The notes under the pieces were generated by a model. That model did no database searches and had not been told where the DNA came from. It was given only the letters and a program-made list of their open reading frames with translations. Shown here piece by piece: positions 35,077 to 44,574 of a stretch of 64,000 bases of DNA; the first letter of the stretch is position 1, and every line of letters starts with the position of its first letter. Origin of the DNA: Aeromonas jandaei (GTDB lineage Bacteria > Pseudomonadota > Gammaproteobacteria > Enterobacterales > Aeromonadaceae); NCBI RefSeq assembly GCF_037890695.1, contig NZ_CP149571.1:3068001-3132000 (forward strand), written 5' to 3'. The position numbers were made by a program, and so were the translations under genes.

Positions 35077-35324
35077 AAAGATAATCCTGCTACTGATTAG
35101 GGTGTTACTAGGTTGTTAGATATATCACGATTCATATGGAAATCCGCAATTTGATTGTCGGTTCGTGAGCAAACCCTAATTTCGGTAGTGTGCCTGTTCC
35201 GTTATTAGGTAGAACCCTCTATTTTTTGTCCCTAGACTGAAGTTGAAAAATCAGTAATGCCACAACCCGATTGCAGTTTCGTTGTCGCCATTACATTTAT
35301 CTGTCGTTATTCAAGGAGAAGATC

Positions 35325-35897
35325 ATGGCTAAAAAACTTAAAGCGCTGGCAGGTTCAGTGACCGACAACCAACTCACCTCCACCATCAAAGAGTCCACCC
35401 AGCAGATCTGGTTGGCCGGTCTGGGCGCCTATGCCAAGGCGCAGGAAGAGGGCGGCAAGATTTTTGAAGCGCTGGTGCAGGAAGGTGAAGCGCTGCAAGC
35501 CAAAACCCGTCAAAGCGCCGACGAGAAGATTGCTGCGGTAGCCGACAAGACTGCCGGTACCTGGGGCCGTCTGGAGCAGGTGTTCGAAGATCGCGTTGCC
35601 CGCGCGGTAGCCAGTCTGGGTATCCCGACTCGCAAGGACATCGACAAGCTCTCCAAGCGCATGGCCGAGCTGACCGAAGTGGTGCAGCAGCTGCTGGATG
35701 CTCAGGACGAAGAGGCTCCTGCCGCTGAAGCCAAACCGGCAGCCCCGAAAAAAGCGCCGGTCAAGAAGGCTCCGGTAAAGAAGGCTCCGGTAGCCAAGGC
35801 TAAAGAGGCTGTGGTTGAGCAGGCTGCTGACCTCCTCTCCGCTGCAGAAGATGCAGTCAAAGAGGTGAAGGCCAAGGCCGAGAGCGTACTGCCGTAA
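35325..35897 (+). CDS. Phasin with Lys/Pro/Ala-rich tail (PhaF/PhaI-like)
   Basis: 190 aa from the ATG at 35325 (AAGGAGAAGATC upstream). Residues 1-130 form a phasin domain (IKESTQQIWLAGLGAYAKAQEEG, then VASLGIPTRKDIDKLSKRM). A repeat-like basic tail follows at about 140-165 (KKAPVKKAPVKKAPVAK), as in PhaF of Pseudomonas, where it binds DNA. Phasins coat storage-polymer or lipid granules. Here it neighbours wax-ester genes rather than a PHA synthase, so the coated body may be neutral lipid, PHA, or both. Confidence 0.9.
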   Translation: MAKKLKALAGSVTDNQLTSTIKESTQQIWLAGLGAYAKAQEEGGKIFEALVQEGEALQAKTRQSADEKIAAVADKTAGTWGRLEQVFEDRVARAVASLGIPTRKDIDKLSKRMAELTEVVQQLLDAQDEEAPAAEAKPAAPKKAPVKKAPVKKAPVAKAKEAVVEQAADLLSAAEDAVKEVKAKAESVLP

Positions 35898-35924
35898 TCC
35901 GTCTCGATGGCAAAGAGTGAGCAT

Positions 35925-35957
35925 CACCGGCCCATGCCCAGCGCTGGGCCGGTTTTC
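35925..35957 (+). terminator. Terminator after the phasin gene
   Basis: ACCGGCCCA / TGGGCCGGT stem with a 10-nt loop followed by TTTTC; it may separate abundant phasin mRNA from the downstream lipase operon. Confidence 0.75.
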
Positions 35958-35978
35958 TATGGATAGGGAGGAGGCTCT

Positions 35979-37166
35979 ATGAGTACGGTAGCAATCGCCC
36001 TTGCCGGTGGCGGGCCGCTCGGTGGCATCTACGAGATCGGTGCCTGCGCCGCCCTCTCCGACAGCATCAGCGGCCTGCGCCTTGAACATGCTGACATCTA
36101 TGTCGGCGTCAGCTCGGGTGCCGTGGTGGCATCGGCGCTGGCCAACGGCATCTCGGCAGAAAAGCTGGTGCGCATACTGCTCAGCGATGACTCCGGCGAG
36201 ATGTTTGATCCCGCCACCCTGCTGCGTCCCGCCTTTCGTGAATACGCTTTGCGACTCGGCTCCATCCCGCCTCTGGCGCTGGAGTGTCTGATGCGCTATC
36301 TGGCGGCCCCCTGGAAACGCAGCCTGTTTGAATCGCTGCAAGGCCTCTCCAGGGCGATCCCGACCGGGCTGTTCGACAATCGCGGGGTGGATCGCATCCT
36401 GACACAGTTCTTCTCCCGTCCCGGTCGCAGCAACGATTTTCGCCAGCTAAACCGCCGCCTGTTCGTGGTGGCGACCGAGCTGGATACCGGCCATCCGGTC
36501 GCCTTTGGCGGGCCGGGGCTCGACGATGTGCCCATTTCGGCGGCCGTGCAGGCCTCTGCGGCGCTGCCCGGCCTCTTTCCTCCCTCCTTGATCAATGGCC
36601 GTTACTATGTCGATGGCGCCCTGATCAAGACCCTGCACGCCTCGGTGGCGCTGCAGGAGGGGGCAGATCTGGTCTTCTGCATCAATCCGCTGGTGCCCTT
36701 CGATGCCGGAATGGCGCCCGGAGAGCCCACCAATCTGGTGGATAGCGGTTTGCCGGTGGTGCTGGCCCAGACCTTCCGCGCCATCATCCACTCGCGGATG
36801 CATGTGGGGATGGATCGCTATCGCCATCAATACCCCAACGCCGACGCACTGCTGTTTGAACCATCCCCCGCCGATGGCGAGATGTTTTTTACCAATGTGT
36901 TCAGCTATCGGGATCGTCGCCGCCTGTGCGAACACGCCTTCCAGCACACCCGTCGTGATCTCTGGCAGCGTCGCCACGAGCTGGCACCCATTTTGGCCAA
37001 GCATGGCTTCGAGTTCAATCTGAAGGCGCTCGCCGACCCCGACCGTACCCTGTTGGCTCCCAGCAGCGGATCCGTCGCGGCCCTCGACAAGTCGCTGGAA
37101 CAGCTGCAACACTGGCTCGCCAGGCGTTATCGCCGTGGCGTACGTCGTCCACACGTGAAGGAGTAG
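35979..37166 (+). CDS. Patatin-like phospholipase/lipase
   Basis: 395 aa. Patatin fold: glycine-rich oxyanion loop LAGGGPLGG (residues 8-16), nucleophile GVSSGAVVAS (Ser about 48), and catalytic Asp in YYVDGALIKT (about 210). No signal peptide. Patatin-like enzymes of storage-lipid or PHA loci can hydrolyse granule lipids or phospholipids. The gene starts 13 bases after GATAGGGAGGAGG and is one base from the following tetR, so the two form an operon. Confidence 0.88.
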   Translation: MSTVAIALAGGGPLGGIYEIGACAALSDSISGLRLEHADIYVGVSSGAVVASALANGISAEKLVRILLSDDSGEMFDPATLLRPAFREYALRLGSIPPLALECLMRYLAAPWKRSLFESLQGLSRAIPTGLFDNRGVDRILTQFFSRPGRSNDFRQLNRRLFVVATELDTGHPVAFGGPGLDDVPISAAVQASAALPGLFPPSLINGRYYVDGALIKTLHASVALQEGADLVFCINPLVPFDAGMAPGEPTNLVDSGLPVVLAQTFRAIIHSRMHVGMDRYRHQYPNADALLFEPSPADGEMFFTNVFSYRDRRRLCEHAFQHTRRDLWQRRHELAPILAKHGFEFNLKALADPDRTLLAPSSGSVAALDKSLEQLQHWLARRYRRGVRRPHVKE

Positions 37167-37167
37167 C

Positions 37168-37809
37168 ATGGATCGCAAGCCCAAACGCCGTACCCGGGAA
37201 CGGATCCTGACCACTGCCCTCGCCCGCTTCAATCTGCTGGGCGAACCCAGCGTTACCACCTCGGCCATTGCGGCCGAGATGGAGATAAGCCAGGGAAATC
37301 TCTACTACCACTTCCACAACAAGGAGGAGATCGTCAATGCCCTGTTCGACGAGTTCGAGCAGGAGATGGAGCGCTTGCTCGATGCGGTCAGCGCCCCGTC
37401 CGATGAGCCCGAGGATATCTGGCTCTTCCTCCACCTGATGTTTGAAGCCATCTGGAAATACCGTTTCTTCTACTACGATATCTCCACCCTGATGAATGGC
37501 TACCATCGGGTCGAGCAGCGCTTCTCCGCCCTGCTGCGCCGCAAGGAGCAGACAGCCATCACCATCTGCACTCACCTGCAGACGGTCGGCCTGATGGAGG
37601 GAAGCCCCCAACAGCTGCGTTCACTGGCTGCCAATGTGGCGCTGGTGGGCACATTCTGGATCTCGTACCAGCGGGCACTGCACCCCCGGAGCGACGCCGA
37701 TATTGCACTGGGCGTCTTTCAGGTGATGCAGCTGGTCGCCCCCTACCTGCGGGACGATGCCCGTGTTCATCTGGGCGCTCTCGCCCACCAATACACCGAA
37801 AAGGTTTGA
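37168..37809 (+). CDS. TetR/AcrR family transcription regulator
   Basis: 213 aa. The N-terminal HTH is preceded by basic KPKRRTRERILTTALARFN. The DNA-recognition part is SVTTSAIAAEMEISQGNLYYHFHNKEEI (positions about 29-56), the TetR signature. The C-terminal ligand domain is helical and contains WFLF-type aromatic residues (FRFFYYDISTLM) resembling TetR_C regulators of lipid genes. It starts one base after the patatin stop and is followed by the TPR gene, so it probably regulates this lipid locus. The effector is unknown, possibly an acyl-CoA or fatty acid. Confidence 0.92.
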   Translation: MDRKPKRRTRERILTTALARFNLLGEPSVTTSAIAAEMEISQGNLYYHFHNKEEIVNALFDEFEQEMERLLDAVSAPSDEPEDIWLFLHLMFEAIWKYRFFYYDISTLMNGYHRVEQRFSALLRRKEQTAITICTHLQTVGLMEGSPQQLRSLAANVALVGTFWISYQRALHPRSDADIALGVFQVMQLVAPYLRDDARVHLGALAHQYTEKV

Positions 37810-37834
37810 CTCAAATGCTACAGGGAGAACAAGC

Positions 37835-38623
37835 ATGACCACCTCACAACTCGAATTTGTCCCCTTCCCCTACGCGGATGCGGCCTATGACTATGCCGGC
37901 CAGAAGCTGGCCGATAACTGGGAACGTCTCCATCAGGGGGACGCCGAGCCATGGCCGGAAGATGAGCAGGTACAGGATGCCTGGCGGGCCTATCACGCCG
38001 GGGATTTTGCCCAGGCTGTCGCCCTTGGCGAAGCGGCCGGTGAGGCGGGTCTCAATGTGGCGAACAAGGCGCTGGTGATCCACGCCAGCTACCTGCTGGA
38101 GGACAAGTATGCCAAGCGTGCCGCCTTCGAGCGGGCGGCCAGCCATGCCGAGAAGCTGCAAAAACGCCAGCCGGACAATGCCAACGCCTGGTACTTCCAT
38201 GCTCTGGCCCTTGGCCGTTACAGCCAGGTGATCTCCATCTCCAAAGCCCTCTCTCAGGGTATTGGTGACAAGATCAAGGCAAGCCTGGAGAAGGCGCTGG
38301 AGATCGAACCCGACCACGCCGAAGCCCATATCGCCTTTGGCGCATGGCATGCCGAGATCGTCGACAAGCTGGGCGCCATGATCGGCGGTCTCACCTATGG
38401 CGCCAAGAAGGAGGAGTCCGAGCGTCACTTCAAGGAGGCGCTGGCACTGATCCCCGATTCCGCCATCGCGCGGATGGAGTATGCCAATGCCCAGGTGATG
38501 CTGCATGGCAAAAGCCGCCTGAAAGCGGCCGAAGCCCTCTATGCCGAAGCGGCCGAGTGTGAGCCGATGGATGCGATGGAGCGTCTCGATGTGGAGGCGG
38601 CGCGCGAAGAGCTGGAGGATTAA
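37835..38623 (+). CDS. Tetratricopeptide-repeat protein of unknown function
   Basis: 262 aa from the ATG at 37835 (AGGGAG upstream). Soluble, no signal peptide. Helical repeats typical of TPR: FAQAVALGEAAGEAGLNVANKA, KASLEKALEIEPDHAEAHIAFG, and EALALIPDSAIARMEYANAQ. It is co-directional with patatin and tetR, 25 bases after tetR, and closed by a terminator. It is probably a scaffold protein within the lipid locus; no enzyme motif is present. Confidence 0.8.
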   Translation: MTTSQLEFVPFPYADAAYDYAGQKLADNWERLHQGDAEPWPEDEQVQDAWRAYHAGDFAQAVALGEAAGEAGLNVANKALVIHASYLLEDKYAKRAAFERAASHAEKLQKRQPDNANAWYFHALALGRYSQVISISKALSQGIGDKIKASLEKALEIEPDHAEAHIAFGAWHAEIVDKLGAMIGGLTYGAKKEESERHFKEALALIPDSAIARMEYANAQVMLHGKSRLKAAEALYAEAAECEPMDAMERLDVEAAREELED

Positions 38624-38661
38624 TCCCCTGCTTTACGCAGCAGCGTCAGGCAACAGATAGC

Positions 38662-38696
38662 AAAGAGGCCAACCCGCGGGTTGGCCTCTTTTTATC
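38662..38696. terminator. Bidirectional terminator between TPR and WS/DGAT genes
   Basis: AAAGAGGCCAACCC / GGGTTGGCCTCTTT perfect 14-bp stem then TTTATC on the plus side; convergent genes end on both sides. Confidence 0.88.
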
Positions 38697-38715
38697 GGGA
38701 TTTTTACGTACCGGA

Positions 38716-40146
38716 TCAGCCCAGTAGCGCATCAAGGCCGTTCGGGTCGAACAGCAGCTCAGGCTCCAGCAACACCAGCAGTAACAGTTGCTCAAACTCC
38801 ACCGCGAAGCGGTCGACAACCTGATCAGGGTCCGGTACCAGCTTCTTGTCGGTGATTAGCCCCAGCTGCACGCCGTGATCGTAGGAGAGGATGGAGACGC
38901 CGACGCCGATATCCCCGGCCTGCGGTACCCAGAACAGCGGCTGGCGCAGGCGCGCACCGGCCAGATAGAGGGTCTGCTGCGGGCCCGGCACATTGGTGAT
39001 CACCGCGCTGGCTTTGGCCGCCAGCAGATCGACCGCCTGCTGTTGTACCGCTTTGGGCGCCATGCCAAGACCATGGAGCAGATTGAGCACCACAACCGGC
39101 TGCAGCGAGCTGCGCAGCGCCTGCATCCGATCCCGTACCGCATAGAGGCGTTGCAGCGGATGGGCGATATCGAGCGGCAGATCGAGGGCCACCAGCCCGA
39201 AGCGGTTGCCAAGGGCACCGTCATCGTCTGGGGATCGCATATTGACCGGCACCAGGGCGCGAATTTCGATGTTGTCGACATCGTCCCCCTTCTCTTCCAG
39301 GTAGTGACGAAACGCACCGGCGGTGGCTGCGATCAGCAGGTCGTTGACCGAGCAGCCCAGCACCTTGCCCACCGCCTTGATGTCGGGCAGCGGGATCTGT
39401 TCCGACCAGGCAACCCGTTTGCTGCTGCCTGTCTTGCCCTTGAGGCGGGAGGGTGAATCATCGCCCAGCGTCGCAATGTTGCACAGCTCGCTGGCCACAT
39501 CGCGACCGGCTTTGAGGTAATCCACCGCCTTGGTGGGATGGGTCAGCACCTCGACATATTTGGACCAGAGGGTGCCGGTCAGCTTGAGGCCCGCCTTGAC
39601 CAGCCGGCTGCCGTGGGGCGTGTCGTCATCGTCCTCCTCATCGACGGGCTCCGGCGCCGCCTTGGGACGGATGGGGGTGACCGGCTGCGGGGAGTTGTCC
39701 ATCATGGTGAGCATGGCCCGCACCAGCGAGAAGCCATCCCCCATGGCGTGGTGGATGCGCACCACCAGCGCCTGACCGCCCAGCGAGGTGTCGGTCAGGT
39801 GCATGTCCCACAGGGGACGCTGGTGGTTGAGCGGTGTCGAGGCGAGATCGGCCACCAGCTTCTCCAGCTCGATTTTGCCCGCCTTGCCGGGCAGGATCAC
39901 CCGCTTGAGGTGCTGGTCGAGATCGAAGTCGGGATCATGGCGCCAGCAGTAGGATCCCCCCTCCAGCACGGCCCGCTGGTGGAAGCGGGGCTGTACCGAA
40001 ATGGTGTGGCGCAACCCGTTGCGCAGACGCTCTTCATCAAGCTGCCCTTCAAACATCAGAACGCCGATGATCTGCATCAGGTTGTTGGGTCTGTCCATGC
40101 GTAGCCATGCGGTATCAACGCAAGAGATAAATTCACTCGTTGGCAT
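38716..40146 (-). CDS. Wax ester synthase/acyl-CoA:diacylglycerol acyltransferase (WS/DGAT)
   Basis: 476 aa from the ATG at 40146 (AGGGA upstream; another ATG at 40161 overlaps that RBS). Active motif HHAMGDG (HHxxxDG, about residue 133) within VRIHHAMGDGFSLVRAML. Later conserved parts are PLWDMHL, VNMRSPDD, NVPGP and LSYDHGVQLG, which fit the WS/DGAT family. It joins acyl-CoA to a fatty alcohol (wax ester) or diacylglycerol. With the FAR gene nearby, wax esters are the natural product; substrate choice cannot be told from sequence. Confidence 0.92.
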   Translation of the reverse strand: MPTSEFISCVDTAWLRMDRPNNLMQIIGVLMFEGQLDEERLRNGLRHTISVQPRFHQRAVLEGGSYCWRHDPDFDLDQHLKRVILPGKAGKIELEKLVADLASTPLNHQRPLWDMHLTDTSLGGQALVVRIHHAMGDGFSLVRAMLTMMDNSPQPVTPIRPKAAPEPVDEEDDDDTPHGSRLVKAGLKLTGTLWSKYVEVLTHPTKAVDYLKAGRDVASELCNIATLGDDSPSRLKGKTGSSKRVAWSEQIPLPDIKAVGKVLGCSVNDLLIAATAGAFRHYLEEKGDDVDNIEIRALVPVNMRSPDDDGALGNRFGLVALDLPLDIAHPLQRLYAVRDRMQALRSSLQPVVVLNLLHGLGMAPKAVQQQAVDLLAAKASAVITNVPGPQQTLYLAGARLRQPLFWVPQAGDIGVGVSILSYDHGVQLGLITDKKLVPDPDQVVDRFAVEFEQLLLLVLLEPELLFDPNGLDALLG

Positions 40147-40407
40147 GCTGTTTCCCTGCAAAATGAAATTGTCGAGACAGCCAGAAACCTTCTCCCTTCA
40201 TCTCGCAATGAGCGGAAAACGTAATTAAAGATGAGGTGGTCAGGCCGGCTCGAAATATTAAGTACGAAAAGTGATGGCTATATTAAATATCCAAAATGCA
40301 TTGCTAAACATTCACCGAACAATAAGCAGAGAGTCGAGCAGAAATAGCCTGTTCAATACATGTCTTACTCTCTTCACCGCTATTTAAAATGGCGGGTGAA
40401 ATTGGTT

Positions 40408-40743
40408 TCATACCCGTTTTGGGCAAGGTAATCGATTCTCCACATAATCGAGGATCTCCTGCTCCAGCACACTGCGTACCGGCAGCAGCATCAGGCCAAG
40501 ATGAACATCGAGCTGCAAATTCTCCTCATCGAGAATGAGCGAACCATGAACGCCCGAGCCACGAAACCGCAATTCGGTCTCCTCTTCATCCGCCCATTCA
40601 CAATCCAGTTGATAGTTTTCGCACATGTCCTGGGCAATGGCTTCTGCGGCCACCCGGGCACCGGCCAGCCCCAGCGGGTGCTGACGGCTGATCTGGATGG
40701 TTGAGAGCCCGCGACTGCCAGCGAGCGAATCGTATAGAAACAT
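40408..40743 (-). CDS. Polyhydroxyalkanoic acid system protein (PHA_gran_rgn family)
   Basis: 111 aa. Core pattern ISRQHPLGLAGARVAAEAIAQD, then a Trp-containing beta strand, then FRGSGVHGSLILDEENLQLDVHLGLML and a C-terminal EQEILDYVENRL. This matches the small proteins found with PHA granule genes (PF09650). Function is not established; it may act on granule formation. It is leftward and upstream of WS/DGAT in the same direction, with 260 bases between that hold no gene. Confidence 0.8.
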   Translation of the reverse strand: MFLYDSLAGSRGLSTIQISRQHPLGLAGARVAAEAIAQDMCENYQLDCEWADEEETELRFRGSGVHGSLILDEENLQLDVHLGLMLLPVRSVLEQEILDYVENRLPCPKRV

Positions 40744-41001
40744 GATGAGTACTCAGGGTAATGACATATCTGTTGATATTAAACACATGTTCACAACAAG
40801 TGAAAGAGTCATTTACATAAATGGGACTCACTTAACAGTGTCTGCCGTCATGGCAAGGGCTGGCGTGGCGCAGGATTTATTCCCGGCCGCCTTCAGGCTA
40901 CACTTGGCAGTGAAGAAGGTGTAAAAACTGTTTGTTTTTCATTCGGTTGTCTATTTCGAATCTATAACTCCGCCCTGTTACACACAATCAGAGAGCTGTC
41001 G

Positions 41002-41730
41002 ATGACCCATCAATCCCACTCCCCCGATGACGAGAGCACCCTTGGTCAGCTCTATCGCCAGCTCAATCGGGTGGCCGCTTTGCGCGAGCAGATGCGCAGC
41101 CATCCGCAAGATATGCAGGATCGGGACTGCTTGCGTCAGTGGCAGGCCGACCGACTGGGGCGCACCCACAGGGATTTGCTGGATAGCGACCGTTATGGGC
41201 CGGCCGCCCGCTTCTTTCTGACCGATCTCTACGGGCCGGGTGACAGCGCTCGCCGCGATGCCGACGTGATGCGGGTGATGCCAACTGCAGAGCGGCTGTT
41301 GCCGGAGTCCGGCCACAAGGTGCTGGCACAGGCGATCGAGCTCGACGCCCTCTCCGAAGAGCTCGATTACCTGATGGTGGTGGCGCTGCGCCGCATTGGC
41401 GGGCTCAATCCCATTACTGCCGAACACTACACCATCGCCTATCGCGCCGTGGGTGAGCAGGCGCGTCGGGAGCATCAGATTGCGCTGGTGAGCCAGCTTG
41501 GCATGACGCTGGAACGGCTGGCGAGAAAACCGCTGCTGGGGGCAACCCTCAAGCTGGTCTCGGGCCCGGCCCATCTGGCGGGGCTTGGCGAGCTTTTCTC
41601 CTTTGTCGAGCGGGGCTATCAGGTGTGTCATCACATGGAGCGTGCCAACGAGTTTCTTGAAACCATCGCCAATCGCGAGACGGCCATCATGACGGCGCTC
41701 TTTAGCGGTGATAGCAGCGTGCTGGCTTAA
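41002..41730 (+). CDS. Conserved hypothetical protein (FFLxxLYGPxD family)
   Basis: 242 aa, soluble and mostly helical. It has ARFFLTDLYGPGDSARRDAD near residue 72, MPTAERLLPESGHKVLAQAIELDALSEELD and GHRLL-like later segments. The FFLxxLYGP motif is shared by a widespread but unstudied proteobacterial family. It is divergent from the PHA_gran_rgn gene. I cannot assign a function; proximity suggests, but does not show, a link to lipid storage. Confidence 0.65.
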   Translation: MTHQSHSPDDESTLGQLYRQLNRVAALREQMRSHPQDMQDRDCLRQWQADRLGRTHRDLLDSDRYGPAARFFLTDLYGPGDSARRDADVMRVMPTAERLLPESGHKVLAQAIELDALSEELDYLMVVALRRIGGLNPITAEHYTIAYRAVGEQARREHQIALVSQLGMTLERLARKPLLGATLKLVSGPAHLAGLGELFSFVERGYQVCHHMERANEFLETIANRETAIMTALFSGDSSVLA

Positions 41731-41925
41731 GCTCGATAGACGCAGATTGTTGCAAATAAATCAAGTTGAAATGAGATATTGTTGCACCAGTGAAATAGTT
41801 CGCGGGAAGCGGATCGTTGTCGTGGTAGTGACACAACAACAACGCAAGGCCCGATCGTTGCTAACAGACAGAAACAGCAACGTCTGATTGGGCGAGAGGT
41901 TGGCAGCTCACCGTTGCCAGACGAC

Positions 41926-41956
41926 AAAGCGGGCCGCTGGGCCCGCTTTTCGTTTA
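41926..41956. terminator. Terminator beyond prpD
   Basis: AAAGCGGGCC / GGCCCGCTTT 10-bp stem, 4-nt loop, TTTTCGTTT on the plus side. It can end transcripts from both sides: the prp operon (leftward) and anything rightward from 41.7 kb. Confidence 0.75.
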
Positions 41957-41980
41957 TCGCTGTTTGCCAGTAGGTATCGG

Positions 41981-43426
41981 TCAGATCACCAGCAGATCCA
42001 TAAAGGCGTGTACCGGGGTGGCGGCAAGCCGCGGCCCATCTTGACAGAGAGCAAGGATGTCGCTGACTCGTTTCGCCGGGAAGCGGGTGGCCAGGTTGTG
42101 CTGGAATTTCTCCACCAGCAGCGGGATCCCCTCCTCCCGGCGGCGACGATGGCCGACCGGGTACTCCACCTCCACCTTGGCGGTGTGAGTACCGTCCTTG
42201 AAGAAGATCTGGATGGCGTTGGCAATGGAGCGCTTGTCCGCCTCCAGATATTCGCGGCTGTAACGCTTGTCCTCCTGCACCACCATCTTGCCGCGTAGCG
42301 CGTCGATGCGGGGATCGGCGGCAACATCGTCCTCGTAATCCTCGGCAATCAGGCGACCGAAGATGAGCGGCACCGCCACCATGTACTGCAGGCAGTGATC
42401 CCGATCGGCCGGGTTGTTGAGGGCGCCGACCTTACTGATGATGCGAATGGCCGACTCATGGGTGGTGAGCTCGATACGGTCTATCTCGTCGAGCCGCCCC
42501 TTAACCTGCCCATGCAGCTTCATGGCGCACTCTACCGCGGTCTGGGCATGGAACTCGGCGGGATAGGAGATCTTGAACAGCACGTTCTCCATCACATAGC
42601 TGCCGTACCCCTGATGCAAGGCGAACTGATTGCCCTTGAACAGCACATCGTAGAAACCCCATTTTGGCGCGCTCAGTACGCCGGGATAGCCCATTTCGCC
42701 GCTCATGGTGATCAGGGCGAGGCGCACTGCGCGAGAGGTTGCATCCCCCGCCGCCCAGCTCTTGCGCGACCCCGCATTGGGGGCATGACGGTAGGTACGC
42801 AGGCTCTGGCCATCGACCCAGGCCTGGGAGACCGCATCGATCACCTGATCGCGGCTGCCCCCCAGCATATGGGTTACCACTGCGGTGCTGGCAACCTTGA
42901 CCAGTACCACGTGATCGAGACCTACCCGATTGAAGGAGTTCTCCAGCGCCAGCACCCCCTGAATTTCGTGGGCTTTGACCATGGCCACCAGCACATCGGC
43001 CATGGTGAGCGGCGCCTTGCCTTCGGCCACGCGAGTACGGGAGAGCCAGTCGGCGGTGGCGAGAATACCGCCCAGATTGTCGGAGGGGTGACCCCACTCG
43101 GCGGCCAGCCAGGTGTCGTTGTAATCGAGCCAGCGGATGATGGCACCGATATCCCAGGCTGCCTTGACCGGGTCGAGGCAGAGCTGGGTACCGGGCACCC
43201 GGGCACCATGGGGCACGACAGTACCGGGTACGATGGGGCCAAGGTGCTTGGTGCACTCGGGGAAGCGCAGGGCCAAGAGGCCACAGCCGAGCGTGTCCAT
43301 CAGGCAGTAGCGGGCGGTGTCGAGAGCCGCCTTGCTGGTAATGGGGTGGTTGCAGACATAATCGGCAATATCGACCAGCACCTGATCGGGGTCTGGTCTG
43401 TGGTTGACGTCGACGTTGGCGGACAT
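41981..43426 (-). CDS. prpD: 2-methylcitrate dehydratase
   Basis: 481 aa from the ATG at 43426, with AAGGAAGTC upstream; the longer frame to 43483 overlaps prpC. MmgE/PrpD family: VADYVCN near the start, [53 protein letters not shown] (active region), [15 protein letters not shown], and the C-terminal small domain with [15 protein letters not shown]. It dehydrates 2-methylcitrate to 2-methyl-cis-aconitate. Last gene of prpBCD here. Confidence 0.96.
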   Translation of the reverse strand: MSANVDVNHRPDPDQVLVDIADYVCNHPITSKAALDTARYCLMDTLGCGLLALRFPECTKHLGPIVPGTVVPHGARVPGTQLCLDPVKAAWDIGAIIRWLDYNDTWLAAEWGHPSDNLGGILATADWLSRTRVAEGKAPLTMADVLVAMVKAHEIQGVLALENSFNRVGLDHVVLVKVASTAVVTHMLGGSRDQVIDAVSQAWVDGQSLRTYRHAPNAGSRKSWAAGDATSRAVRLALITMSGEMGYPGVLSAPKWGFYDVLFKGNQFALHQGYGSYVMENVLFKISYPAEFHAQTAVECAMKLHGQVKGRLDEIDRIELTTHESAIRIISKVGALNNPADRDHCLQYMVAVPLIFGRLIAEDYEDDVAADPRIDALRGKMVVQEDKRYSREYLEADKRSIANAIQIFFKDGTHTAKVEVEYPVGHRRRREEGIPLLVEKFQHNLATRFPAKRVSDILALCQDGPRLAATPVHAFMDLLVI

Positions 43427-43436
43427 CGTGACTTCC

Positions 43437-44564
43437 TTATCGTTGTTGTAGAGAGACAAAGTGACGGGGGGCCGGGCCGACATAATCGGCGCTCGGGCGG
43501 ATGATCCGGTTGTGCTCGCGCTGCTCCATCACGTGGGCGCACCAGCCGGTGACCCGTGAGCAGACGAAGATGGGGGTGAACAGCTTGGTCGGGATCCCCA
43601 TGTAGTGATAGGCGCTGGCGTGGAAGAAGTCGGCGTTGGGAAAGAGCTCTTTCTCCTCCCACATCACCTTCTCCGCCTCACAGGAGACGCGATAGAGACG
43701 ATCATCCCCCACCGCCTCGGCAAGTTTGGCCGACCACTCCTTGATGATGACGTTGCGCGGATCCGAGGTGCGATAGATGGCGTGGCCAAAGCCCATGATC
43801 TTCTCCTTGGCCGCCAGCTTGGCCAGCAGTTCGCGCCTTGCCTGCGTCTCATCTTGCCAATCTTCGATCATCGCCATGGCAGCCTCGTTGGCCCCGCCAT
43901 GGAGCGGGCCGCGCAGGGTGCCGATGGCGGCGGTGATGCAGGAGAACATGTCGGAAAGGGTCGATGCGCAGACTCGCGCGGCAAAGGTGGAGGCGTTGAA
44001 CTCATGCTCGGCGTAGAGGATGAGGGAGACATGCATCACCCGACGCTCCAGCTCGCTTGGCGCCTTCTGGTGTAGCAGGGCCAGAAAGTGGCCGCCGATA
44101 CACTCCTCGTCGCTGTCAAGGGCGATGCGAACTCCTTCGTGACTGAACTTGTACCAGTAGATCAGAATACCCGGAAAGGCGGCCAGCAGCCGATCCGCCA
44201 CTTCGTGTTCATGCTCGAAACCATCTTCCGGCTCCAGATCGCCGAGCATGGAGCAGCCAGTGCGCAGCACATCCATGGGGTGAGCATCGGCGGGAATGCG
44301 CTCCAGCACCTCCAGCAGCGCCGCCGGCAACGTGCGCAAGCGGCGCAGCTCGCGTTTGTAGTCAGCCAGTTGCTGGTTACTCGGCAGCTCCCCCTTGAGC
44401 AGCAGATAGGCGACCTCCTCGAACTGGGCGCTATCGGCCAGCTCCTTGATGTCGTAACCGCGATAGGTAAGACCGGTGCCACTCTTGCCTACTGTGCAGA
44501 TACTGGTCTCCCCTGCGCTTTGGCCGCGCAGACCAGCCCCACCCAACGGTTTCTGTTGTCCCAT
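43437..44564 (-). CDS. prpC: 2-methylcitrate synthase
   Basis: 375 aa from the ATG at 44564 (GGAGGCAGC upstream). Citrate-synthase fold: [26 protein letters not shown] (N-terminal), [16 protein letters not shown] with the active His, [12 protein letters not shown] (His) and [12 protein letters not shown] (Arg/Asp region). It condenses propionyl-CoA with oxaloacetate. It lies 10 bases after prpB and 10 bases before prpD. Confidence 0.96.
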   Translation of the reverse strand: MGQQKPLGGAGLRGQSAGETSICTVGKSGTGLTYRGYDIKELADSAQFEEVAYLLLKGELPSNQQLADYKRELRRLRTLPAALLEVLERIPADAHPMDVLRTGCSMLGDLEPEDGFEHEHEVADRLLAAFPGILIYWYKFSHEGVRIALDSDEECIGGHFLALLHQKAPSELERRVMHVSLILYAEHEFNASTFAARVCASTLSDMFSCITAAIGTLRGPLHGGANEAAMAMIEDWQDETQARRELLAKLAAKEKIMGFGHAIYRTSDPRNVIIKEWSAKLAEAVGDDRLYRVSCEAEKVMWEEKELFPNADFFHASAYHYMGIPTKLFTPIFVCSRVTGWCAHVMEQREHNRIIRPSADYVGPAPRHFVSLQQR

Positions 44565-44574
44565 AAGCTGCCTC

